From Henckelia pumila (Eukaryota; Streptophyta; Magnoliopsida; Lamiales; Gesneriaceae), in the NCBI RefSeq assembly GCF_033568475.1, contig NC_133123.1, positions 155,697,753 through 155,761,752 of the forward strand: a stretch of 64,000 nucleotides of DNA. The letters run 5' to 3'. The notes below the pieces were generated by a model that was not told the origin of the DNA, did not search any database, and saw only the letters and a list, made by a program, of their open reading frames with translations. Below, in pieces: positions 1-9,615 of the stretch (positions within the stretch are counted from its first letter, which is position 1; each line of letters begins with the position of its first letter). Both the position numbers and the translations under genes were made by a program.

Positions 1-779
1 CGAAGGTTCTCTATATTTTCCGACGATCCAAAATACAAGAAGAAGTCAAAAATATTCAACAAGTAAGAATAATTATTTTATTGTTTATTGTGTATATATT
101 TAATATATATTATCATGTTATGAAAAAAAAATTAGTTTTTAAAAACTTGTTATAAATCCTGGGAGGATGTTAAGACGACATCCCACACTCCCGGTAAGGG
201 ATACGACAAGTATAAAAGCCTCTAAGGTTTTTAAACAATAACGTGATATGATATATGTATATATACTGACTATATCAATATATAATTTCATGTTATTATA
301 TAAGAGGTTGTCTAGGACACTGACCTTATAATAACGTGATATGATATATATTTTATTGCGTATATTTAATTATAATTATCATTATACGCATCACATGATT
401 ATCACGAATTTTTATTCAACACATAATCATTTTTTTCTTACCCTCAACGGTCACAAACGGTCATAAACGGCTAGTTTTTTGCCTATAAATATGTTCACTC
501 AAACTCATTTTCAATCACACCAAAATTCATTCTTCATCTCAAAACATTCTCCTCGGTTTTTTTCGAAAAAGAAGATGGAGTTTTTGGCTTTTCTAAGGAT
601 ATTTTTCATAACGACTATGATCATCATGTTCACGAGTTTTGTACTCACCAGCGATTTTCCACCACCTATTTTTTCTCTATTTGTATACGCACTTGTAATC
701 TTCGTTTATCCATTATTTTGTATTGTCATATTAATGGAAATTAACTAATAAAATGTATTGTTATTTTTCTAGTACCACC
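1..779 (+). other. Copia-A leader (untranslated region before gag)
   Basis: This is the AT-rich leader of copy 1. It contains an imperfectly repeated block around 236-345, with a motif like taataacgtgatatga seen twice. The same block is expanded to about four units in copy 2 (52085-52545). A TATA-like string (cctataaata) occurs at 482-491. A small open frame at 479-748 has no recognisable domain and I do not treat it as a gene. Confidence 0.6.
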
Positions 780-1825
780 ATGTCAAATTTGGCAAAGATT
801 GAATTCGTTGCGCTCGATATCACTGGAAAGAATTATATGCCATGGACTCTCGATGTAGAAATGCATCTTGAGTCATTGGGTCTAAGTGATACCATCAAAG
901 AAATTAATATATCAACCTCACAAGATAAAGCAAAGGCAATGATTTTCTTACGCCGACATCTTGATGAAGGGTTGAAATGTGAGTATCTCACAGAAAAAGA
1001 CCCAATGATTTTATGGAAAGGGTTGAAAGAAAGATTTGAGCATATAAGGGAAGTGATACTTCCGACCGCCCGTGATGAATGGAATTCGTTGAGAATCCAA
1101 GACTTTAAAAAAGTCAGTGAATATAATTCTGCAATGTATCGAATAGTCTCACAATTAAAATTCTGTGGACTTGAAGTCACAGAGATGGAAATGCTTGAGA
1201 AAACATTTTCCACTTTTCACGCATCAAATATAACTCTACAGCAACAATATAGAGTACGTGGTTTTACGAGATATTCCGAACTCATTGCATGTCTTCTTGT
1301 GGCGGAAAAGAACAACGAATTGTTAATAAGAAATCATCAATCCCGACCCACTGGATCAACGGCATTTCCTGAATCAAATGTCGTAATGAAAAATCAAAAT
1401 CAAAATCAAAGGCATAGACCAGATTTTGGTCGTGGACGAGGTCGAGGACGTGGGCGTGGACGTGGACGTGGACGTAAAAATGATCGCGGTCGTGGTCGCG
1501 GCCGTGGATATGAAAATAATAGAGATAGTTACTTCAATAACTCATCTCAAAAGAACGTCGCGAACCACCCACCAAAAAGGCAGCATGAAACCCGAGTGAA
1601 AATGAAAATCACTCAAAAAGATCTGAGAGTGTTTGTTATAGATGTGGCACTCCAGGACATTGGTCACATATTTGTCGAACCCCTGAGCATCTATGTAAGC
1701 TTTATAAAGAATCGACAAAAGGGAAAGGAAAAGAGACCAATTTTGTTGAAAATAGTGACCATTTAATTGGCTCAACTAGTTTCAATGCTGCAGATTTTTT
1801 GAATAATTTCGAAGACATTGATTAA
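780..1825 (+). pseudogene. Copia-A gag, broken by a one-base deletion
   Basis: Gag is the nucleocapsid protein that packages the element's RNA. The first ATG giving a typical Copia gag start is at 780. The frame runs through a UBN2/gag-like alpha-helical region and an RG-rich tract (about 1425-1510, many Arg-Gly codons). Around 1596-1603 an A-run appears one base short. In the original frame the zinc knuckle is lost, but in the next frame a clear CCHC knuckle appears (CYRCGTPGHWSHIC, about 1639-1680). That frame continues to TAA at 1823-1825. As written, translation would stop at 1766 without a knuckle. This may be a real mutation or a sequencing homopolymer error. Confidence 0.85.
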
Positions 1826-1951
1826 AAGATTGGTGGGACTATATTGTAACAAATTTGTATTTTTAATGCATTCTTGTATTATAAAGCATGTTATATTTTG
1901 CATTTGTATTGTACTTAATTTTTCTTTATTGCATTTTTTGTGAAGTTTGAT

Positions 1952-4900
1952 ATGGAAAATGCTATGTGCAAACATGGAAATAATATCATGGAAATTTGCA
2001 TACCAGATAGTGGTACAACACACACTATTCTGCGAGATGAAAGATATTTCTTGGAAATAAAACCAACAAAAACAATGGTGAATACCATATCAGGTCCTGT
2101 AGACTTGATTGAAGGTTGTGGAAAAGCACATTTTTTGTTACCTAATGGTACAAAATTTCTGATAAATGATGCTTTATATTCACCACAATCGAAAAGAAAT
2201 TTGTTGAGTTTTGATGACATATACTCTCATGGGTATGATACTGAGACGATAACTGATGGAAATCAAAAATATATGTGTCTTACCATATATAAATCAGGAA
2301 AGAAATATGTGGTTGAAAAATTATCAATGCTCCCTACTGGATTGCATTATACACATATAAGGCCAATCGAATCAAATATGGTGGTTAATAGTTCTTCAAT
2401 ATTAACAAATTGGCATGATCGATTGGGACATCCTGGTTCAATAATGATGCGAAGAATTATTGAAAATACGCATGGTCATCCATTGAAAGACCAGAAGATC
2501 TTTCAGAATAATAAGTTTCAATGTAAAGCATGTTCTCTTGGAAAACTTATTATAAGACCATCACCAGCTAAAATCCAAACAGAATCACCCATATTTCTTG
2601 AACGCATTCAGGGTGATATTTGTGGGCCAATTCATCCACCATGCGGACCATTTCGATATTTTATGGTATTGATCGATGCTTCTAGCAGATGGTCACATGT
2701 ATGCTTATTGTCAACTCGGAATGTGGCATTTGCAAGATTAATGGCTCAAATAATAAAATTGCGGAATCAATTTCCAGATTATACAATCAAGAAAATAAGA
2801 CTTGATAATGCTGGAGAATTTACATCCCAGACTTTCAATGATTATTGTATGTCAATGGGAATCACTGTTGAACATCCTGTAGCTCATGTTCATACGCAAA
2901 ATGGATTAGCTGAATCATTGATTAAACATCTACAACTGATTGCTAGACCAATGATTATGAAAACAAAACTCCCTATTTCTATATGGGGACATGCAATTTT
3001 ACATGCTGCGGCATTAATTCGCATCAGACCAAGTGCATATCATAAATTCTCCCCATTGCAACTTGCATTTGGTAAAGAACCAAATATCTCTCATCTGAGA
3101 ATTTTTGGATGTATGGTGTATGTGCCTATTGCACCACCTCAACGATCAAAAATGGGTCCTCAAAGAAAAATCGGTATTTATATCGGTTATGATAGTCCAT
3201 CAATCATTAGATATCTTGAGCCTCAGACAGGCGATGTGTTTACAGCACGCTTTGCTGATTGTCATTTTAATGAAGAAATCTTCCCAGTGTTAGGGGGAGA
3301 AAAGAAACACATCGAAAAAGAAATCACATGGTATGTACCATCATTGTTACATTTGGATCCAAGGACCAAACAATGTGAGAAAGATGTACAGCAAATTGTG
3401 CACATGCAAAGAATTGCAAATCAAATACCAGATGTATTTGCAGACACAAAAGGGGTAACAAAATCATATATACATGATGTAAATGCCCCTGCTCGAATTG
3501 AAATTCCAAAGAAACAAATTGAAGACACTCATGATGTCATAAAACGCTTGAAGCGTGGAAGACCAGTCGGTTCCAAGGATAAAAATCCTCGGAAAAGAAA
3601 AGGCATAGAGAAACACGACGATCATAAAATAGAAAATGGTGTTCCAGAAGAATCACCTGATGATGAAAATATTCTGTCAGAACCACAAACTGACGAGAAT
3701 CGTGAAATCTCTATCAATTATATTAATACTGAAAAAATATGGAACCGAAAAGACATAGAAGATATTGATGAGATATTTTCTTATAATGTGGCTTGTGACA
3801 TCGTAAATGAAAATGAGGATCATGAACCAAAATCTTTTGGTGAATGTAAAACTCGTCATGATTGGGTCAAATGGAAAGATGCCATCCAGGTTGAATTGGA
3901 TTCGCTGAATAAACGTAATGTTTTTGGACCTATAGTCCTCACACCTGAAGGTGTAAAACCTGTTGGATACAAATGGGTTTTTATTCGAAAGCGAAATGAG
4001 AAAAATGAAATAGTCAGATATAAAGCTAGACTTGTTGCACAAGGTTTTTCTCAAAGGCCTGGAATTTATTATGAAAAAATGTATTCTCCTGTTATGGATG
4101 CAATTACGTTTCGATATTTGATTAGTTTGGCAGTGTCTGAAAATTTGGAAATGTGTCTTATGGATGTTGTTACAGCTTACTTATACGGATCACTTGATAG
4201 TGATATATACATGAAAATCCCTGAAGGATTTAAGATGCCTGAAGCACAAAGTTCAAAACCCAGAGAATTTTATTCTGTAAAATTGCAAAGATCATTATAT
4301 GGGTTAAAGCAATCCGGCCGAATGTGGTATAATCGGCTAAGTGAGCACTTGATGAAAAAGGGATATGTAAATGATCCAATATGCCCTTGTGTTTTCATCA
4401 AGAAAACAACATCCGGATGTGTAATTATTGTTGTATATGTTGATGATTTAAACATCATTGGAACGAATAAAGAAATTCAAGAAGTTATGATGTACTTGAA
4501 GGAAGAATTCGAAATGAAGGATCTTGGAAAAACCAAGTATTGTCTGGGTTTGCAAATCGAACAATGTGGAATTTTTGTTCACCAGACAAATTATACAGAA
4601 AAGATCCTTAAACGTTTTAATATGGATAAATCAAATCCATTAAGTACTCCAATGGTTGTAAGATCATTAAACATAGAAAAGGATCCATTCCGTCCATGTG
4701 GAGATGATGAAGTTATTCTTGGTCCAGAAGTACCATATCTAAGTGTCATTGGTGCCCTTATGTATCTTGCAAATTGCACTAGACCTGATATATCTTTTGC
4801 TGTAAATTTATTGGCAAGATTCAGTTCATATCCAACAAAGAGGCACTGGAACGGAATTAAACATATATTCCGTTATCTACGAGGAACGATAGATTTGGGA

Positions 4901-5428
4901 CTTTTGTACTCAAAAGACACCAATCAAAGTATCATTGGTTATGCTGATGCTGGATACTTATCTGATCCACATAAGGCACGTTCCCAAACCGGATATGTAT
5001 TTACTCGTGGAGGCACCGCAATTTCTTGGCGTTCACAGAAACAAACACTCGTAACAACTTCATCAAATCACGCCGAGATTATTGCATTACATGAAGCAAG
5101 TCGTGAATGTGTATGGTTAAAGTCAATGACCAAACATATTCAAATATCGTGTGGATTGACAGTAGAAAAGAAGCCTGTGACACTATATGAAGATAATGCT
5201 GCATGTATTACTCAAATGAAAGAAGGATACATCAAAAGTGACAGAACCAAACATATCCCCCCAAAATTCTTTGCCTACACTCAAGAGCTTGAGAAGAATA
5301 AAGATATTGATATCTGTTACATTCAATCAAGTGAGAACTCATTAGATCTCTTCACAAAGGCTCTTCCCACGACGATATTCAGAAAGCATATATACAACAT
5401 TGGGATGCGCAATCTACGGAATATGTGA
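1952..5428 (+). CDS. Copia-A pol polyprotein (protease, integrase, RT, RNase H), open
   Basis: The polyprotein carries out retrotransposition. Visible in order: aspartic protease with DSGTTHTI near the N terminus; the GAG-pre-integrase zinc module (WHDRLGHPG, then C..C of CKACSLGK); the integrase DDE core (GDICGPI, LDNAGEF, NGLAESL); reverse transcriptase beginning near GYKWVF with the catalytic YVDD at about 4435-4446; and RNase H (YADAGY, SSNHAEIIALHEA). The frame has no internal stop over about 1158 codons. The open frame extends upstream only to a GTG, so the first ATG (1952) is taken as the start. gag ends at 1825, and the intervening spacer has stops in the pol frame, so pol is not simply fused to gag. 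Confidence 0.93.
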   Translation: MENAMCKHGNNIMEICIPDSGTTHTILRDERYFLEIKPTKTMVNTISGPVDLIEGCGKAHFLLPNGTKFLINDALYSPQSKRNLLSFDDIYSHGYDTETITDGNQKYMCLTIYKSGKKYVVEKLSMLPTGLHYTHIRPIESNMVVNSSSILTNWHDRLGHPGSIMMRRIIENTHGHPLKDQKIFQNNKFQCKACSLGKLIIRPSPAKIQTESPIFLERIQGDICGPIHPPCGPFRYFMVLIDASSRWSHVCLLSTRNVAFARLMAQIIKLRNQFPDYTIKKIRLDNAGEFTSQTFNDYCMSMGITVEHPVAHVHTQNGLAESLIKHLQLIARPMIMKTKLPISIWGHAILHAAALIRIRPSAYHKFSPLQLAFGKEPNISHLRIFGCMVYVPIAPPQRSKMGPQRKIGIYIGYDSPSIIRYLEPQTGDVFTARFADCHFNEEIFPVLGGEKKHIEKEITWYVPSLLHLDPRTKQCEKDVQQIVHMQRIANQIPDVFADTKGVTKSYIHDVNAPARIEIPKKQIEDTHDVIKRLKRGRPVGSKDKNPRKRKGIEKHDDHKIENGVPEESPDDENILSEPQTDENREISINYINTEKIWNRKDIEDIDEIFSYNVACDIVNENEDHEPKSFGECKTRHDWVKWKDAIQVELDSLNKRNVFGPIVLTPEGVKPVGYKWVFIRKRNEKNEIVRYKARLVAQGFSQRPGIYYEKMYSPVMDAITFRYLISLAVSENLEMCLMDVVTAYLYGSLDSDIYMKIPEGFKMPEAQSSKPREFYSVKLQRSLYGLKQSGRMWYNRLSEHLMKKGYVNDPICPCVFIKKTTSGCVIIVVYVDDLNIIGTNKEIQEVMMYLKEEFEMKDLGKTKYCLGLQIEQCGIFVHQTNYTEKILKRFNMDKSNPLSTPMVVRSLNIEKDPFRPCGDDEVILGPEVPYLSVIGALMYLANCTRPDISFAVNLLARFSSYPTKRHWNGIKHIFRYLRGTIDLGLLYSKDTNQSIIGYADAGYLSDPHKARSQTGYVFTRGGTAISWRSQKQTLVTTSSNHAEIIALHEASRECVWLKSMTKHIQISCGLTVEKKPVTLYEDNAACITQMKEGYIKSDRTKHIPPKFFAYTQELEKNKDIDICYIQSSENSLDLFTKALPTTIFRKHIYNIGMRNLRNM

Positions 5429-5584
5429 AGAATCACTCATGTTAACATGAGGGGGAGTTTACGTGGCTGCACTCTTTTTCCCTTACTATGGTTTTTATCC
5501 CACTGGGTTTTTCCTAGTAAGGTTTTTAACGAGGCAGTATAAAACACGTAATGAATACAGTCATCATATCACGGTCATCATCAC

Positions 5585-5593
5585 AAGGGGGAG
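5585..5593 (+). promoter_or_regulatory. Copia-A polypurine tract
   Basis: The string aagggggag lies immediately 5' of the LTR start TGTTGA. This is the expected position and composition for the plus-strand primer of reverse transcription. A second purine block (gagggggag, around 5449-5457) follows the pol stop codon. Confidence 0.85.
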
Positions 5594-5856
5594 TGTTGAA
5601 AAATATATTATTATTATGTTGAATATTGAATATTGAATGTTGAATATTGAGTTGTAAAATGTGAAAAATTAGTGTGTGATGATGTAGATGATGATGTTTT
5701 AATTTTTGGACTAATCTCAAATGTGGATCTATAAATAGGTCTTCATTTGTGATGAAAAATACAATTGAAGTTGAGAGAAAAATATTATAAAGTGTAGAGT
5801 TTGATATATTTTGAGTTTTGGAATATTTACTTTTTACCGTAAATTTTTACTTTATC

Positions 5857-5862
<6 letters not shown>
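5594..5862 (+). repeat. Copia-A 3' LTR (269 bp)
   Basis: It begins TGTTGA and ends TCACAACA, matching the reverse complement of both LTRs of copy 2 (48202-48377 and 52672-52921). A TATA box (ctataaatag, about 5730-5739) marks the U3/R region. The LTR runs directly into an (AT)n tract. Confidence 0.92.
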
Positions 5863-5916
<54 letters not shown>

Positions 5917-5935
5917 ATATAATATAATATAATAA
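5863..5935. repeat. (AT)n microsatellite followed by (AATAT)n
   Basis: An uninterrupted AT dinucleotide run to about 5910 is followed by aatat-type repeats. A matching AT run precedes the homologous intron copy at 9580-9635. Confidence 0.9.
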
Positions 5936-6199
5936 ATAGTTTTAGTTGTAAAATGCCTACCTTGTTGGCATTAGGCACCAACTTCTGCAGAGCTTTCATC
6001 TTCTCGTTGATCCTGTCTTTACGTCTCTAGTAAGTCAGTACCATGCATTATATTGAAGACAAGCGATTTAAAGCAATATCTCGAAATCGAATATAATTTA
6101 TTTTTAATTTCTTTGATTTTTAAGACGAACAATTAAGAAATATTTCAAGTCGATTAATCGAATATTATTTTGTTTTTGAATTTATTCTGAAATGAATCC
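5911..6199 (-). pseudogene. Orphan duplicate of PIF exon 4 with flanking intron sequence
   Basis: About 290 bp is nearly identical to 9609-9882, which contains exon 4 of the bHLH gene and parts of its two neighbouring introns. I count about five substitutions and four short indels, one of 8 bp next to the splice acceptor. The duplicated exon (5961-6026, minus strand, 66 bp) keeps an open frame encoding helix 1 of the bHLH (RRKDRINEKMKALQKL and onward) and intact AG/GT borders. It differs from the original by one Arg-to-Lys change and one silent change. It lies about 2.1 kb beyond the last exon of the gene on the same strand, so it is not part of the normal transcript. No other exon of the gene is seen nearby. 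Confidence 0.9.
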
Positions 6200-8165
6200 G
6201 AAAAATTTATAAACATACTGCACTTTTAATCTTTATTGTGATTTCTTACAAAATTACCCCCACTTAATTATTTCATATTTTTTAAGTCTAACTAATATAA
6301 CCTTCTTTATATATATGTCTCTTTCCAAAAATATTCACTACATTTATGGGTTATAAAGATCATCTCACATTTCCTCATTAAAATTATTTTTGATAAGATT
6401 TTAAAATGCAATAGATTAATGATTTACAAAGTTTGATTTGCAATCATAAGATGTAATCATAAATTTGGAAAAACTTTATAAATAAAGTGTGGGGATTTCT
6501 TTGAAAACTTGCTTGATAAATATTTTGAGTTGTATGAACATCAATAAATTATAATATGTGCATAACTAATTAAAAAAACAAAGACGACAAAAAGAATATA
6601 ACATGTCATTTGGAAAAAAATTTCAAACTATAATTAAATTATGTATAAAAATTGAATTAAACAGAATTAATTAGAATAACAGTAATCTTAAAAGCATGTA
6701 AATGTATATTTTTGTGAACTTATTATATGAACAAACAAAAACGTGGCTCATTTAACATTGAAAATTTAATCACATTTTAATATAATTTTTTTTACAAATT
6801 TTAAAACTTGAAAATATCTACATGAATATTTACATTTTGTCAATTTTATCTTCATTATCTTTTGATAAAAAATTTCAGAAAAATCTCATCTTTAAATTAA
6901 ATTTCGATAGCAATAAACTAGTCCAAAAAATAAAAAAAATTACTTCAAATATTAAATTATTATTATTTTTGAGATAGTGACAACAATCGACGTAAGAATT
7001 TTCTTTATTTTAATATTTGTTGCAAATGCTACTTTATCATTTTCTCAATATCGTCAACAAACTATAAATTTTGAATAATATAATCATTCTCCCATGTTAA
7101 GGAAAGTGAAAGACGAAAAAAGAAATTAAAATTTTGAAATGATCTAAATTAATTAAATATAATATAATAGGAAAAGTGAATAAGTAGTAAGATTGAATGA
7201 TTGATAAAAGGGTATATTAATTAATCTAATAAAATATGGAATAATTAAGTAAGGGTAATATTGTAAGAAAATACATTAATAATCAAAAGTGGAGTGCAAT
7301 TATAAACTTTTGGAGTGTAAATATCATTCTCCTATTAGTAATTCATGCACGTGAATTTTTGCGTGTATAAATAATTTATGTCATATCTAAAAATTATAAA
7401 TATTTTTTTATTCTTTTAAATTGAAAAAAATAAAGTTAAAATATGACAGTACACAGAGTACATGCGTTGTATGTGCATAAAATATATATTATTAATTTGA
7501 AATTAAATATTATTTTATAAACTTGAATTTAATTATAATTTTTTGTTTAAATGTTAGGATAATGTGATATTGGTTAGGATAAAGGGGATAATAGAACAAA
7601 ATGTGGGAAGTTTCTAAACAAGAAATTTACTTTTTTGTACCTACATTATTAAACATGTTAGAAGAATGATAAATGGTAAATTTGAAAATACATTAAAATG
7701 ACCAAATATGATTTTTTTCTTTGGGGTTTATGTAGTATAATATAGTAAAGATATATATAATAATATTCTACATAATGAAAATGGACTAGACTTTCGAATA
7801 TCTTCATGATTTCTTTAATAACAATCGTTGAATGCTTGAATGTCATTAAAAACAACAAACAAACAAACAAAAACTATTGCTAAATCTCTTTTCAATATAT
7901 TTGCATTTACGCATACATTGCAGTACTATACATGCATACATATATACATATTATATTTTTATATACACTAATATCTTTTTTATAATTTGAGGATCTGCGA
8001 CCACTACCAATCTGTAAACCCCCGGCTAACACAGTAACTTTCAAATCTTGCTAGGCAAAAGTTAAACCGCACTAAATAAGTCATGTGAGACAGACTCATG
8101 CCGAAAAGATGTTGGTAAGAGTCGAAAACAAAACCATTGATCGCGCTATACAAGTATATCGATCA
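6200..8165. other. AT-rich intergenic DNA, downstream of the PIF gene
   Basis: I see no gene or clear repeat here. The part nearest 8165 will include the 3' UTR of the minus-strand PIF gene. The rest is low-complexity AT-rich sequence on both strands. Confidence 0.6.
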
Positions 8166-9577
8166 TTAATCTCCTTGTACATTGTTTTGGCGTGACAAGC
8201 TATCAGGTTTCTTGGAGGCCGGCTGGATGGCCTGTTGCCTATAGAAACTCGCCATTCTGTTGTAGAAATCCATGTTCATAGATTGCTAAAGCAGATAAAC
8301 AATTAATTAAATTAATGGAAATTAAATTGCATAAATAATATTTGATTTTTTTAATTAAAAAAATTAAAATCAAATGATGGCTATAAGTGATAAATGATAA
8401 TATATTGAAATATGAAAGCAGAGACAATTTTTTCTATTTATTATTATTATTAAATTACCAAATTATCTACTCTAAAGGGTTACTGTATTATTATATAGTA
8501 AGGTGGTCTTGTTACCAAGAACAAAATTTACTCACTTGTGCGAAAAATGTCCCGTAAGAGTTGTTGAAATCAGGCATAGATCTATTGATATCGGCGGTAT
8601 TAACGTTGGCTTTCAATTGAGCGAGAGGGGGAATTAGAGAAGGCACGGAGAAGGGTGGTGATACAAATGATGGGGCGGTACTGCTGAGAGGCGTGGCTCC
8701 GTGGAGGAGGGACGTAAAAGGTTGGGGCATGTTTCGCGTCAGATTGTTGACATCGACGATTCCCATGCCAACCGACTCCATTCCCATTCCCATACCCATT
8801 CCCATTCGTCCCAAAAGAGACATATGAAGTTGTTGTTGCATCCCCAAAGGCATTACCATTTGGGGTGGCATGGCTCTTGCGTTGCTCAGCATTTGAACTT
8901 GTGCTTGGAGTTGTTTTAAGTACTGGATTACCTCATCTAGCATCGATGCTTTGTCAGTCTGTGAGAGAGAATTTTCATCGAGTGAGTATTTAATAGATCA
9001 TATGCAATTGAAAGTCAAAATATTCTGTTTAAAATATTAGTGTCAGATGAACTAATGCAGTTTTAACTAAAATGAATTTTGTGGGGTCTATATTGGAAGC
9101 GAAGGGATTCTGCGCGCTCAGATAATTACGTGTATTTAATTAGCTAGGTTTTTGAAGATATATAGTTTTTAAGGGAGTCGTTTTTGTTTTTCCTCTTTTG
9201 TACTCATTCTTTAGTACAAAAGTTTTCTGAATAAATCTGTGTGTTCTTTTACTTTACATAAGTTGCATATCTTTTAACTAATTACCCATTTAAGAGTTTT
9301 TTGCATAAATCTGTGTGTTCTCTTACTTTACATCAGTTGCGTATTGTATTCTAGAAATGAGGTCTCTTGTGATGCAGTCTCAACATATCTATATTCATAA
9401 GACGGATTAACCCGATCCAAATCCGTAGTAAATATCAATACTTTTTCATGGGTCGATTCGGAGCCCCGTCTCACAAAATTGACTCATAAAATGGTTATAA
9501 GATCGAGTTTTGTGTTTTGAAAAAGACTTGGTCGCTATTCAAGTATATAAGTTTAATATATATCTAAAATTATACAC

Positions 9578-9615
<38 letters not shown>

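Larger units (their letters stand above)
1..5862 (+). mobile_element. Ty1/Copia LTR retrotransposon, family A, copy 1 (5' LTR outside window)
   Basis: The order gag, protease, integrase, reverse transcriptase, RNase H is that of Copia elements. The first bases of the window align with the sequence just inside the 5' LTR of the second family A copy (reverse complement of about 52580-52655). The window therefore opens a few bases downstream of the primer-binding site, and the 5' LTR lies just outside. The 3' LTR (5594-5862) and the polypurine tract are present. pol is one open frame, while gag carries a one-base frameshift. Because the left end is missing, neither the TSD nor the age from LTR divergence can be read. 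The right LTR abuts an (AT)n tract, so a TSD is not visible there either. Confidence 0.95.

Noticed and set aside
479..748. 89-codon open frame in the Copia-A leader
   Set aside because: No known domain, not kept in copy 2, and AT-rich leader DNA can give such a frame by chance.
1690..1950. A possible intron joining gag to pol in Copia-A (gtaagc donor near 1694, T-rich acceptor near 1945)
   Set aside because: Splicing at these sites creates an immediate stop; no in-frame alternative was found.
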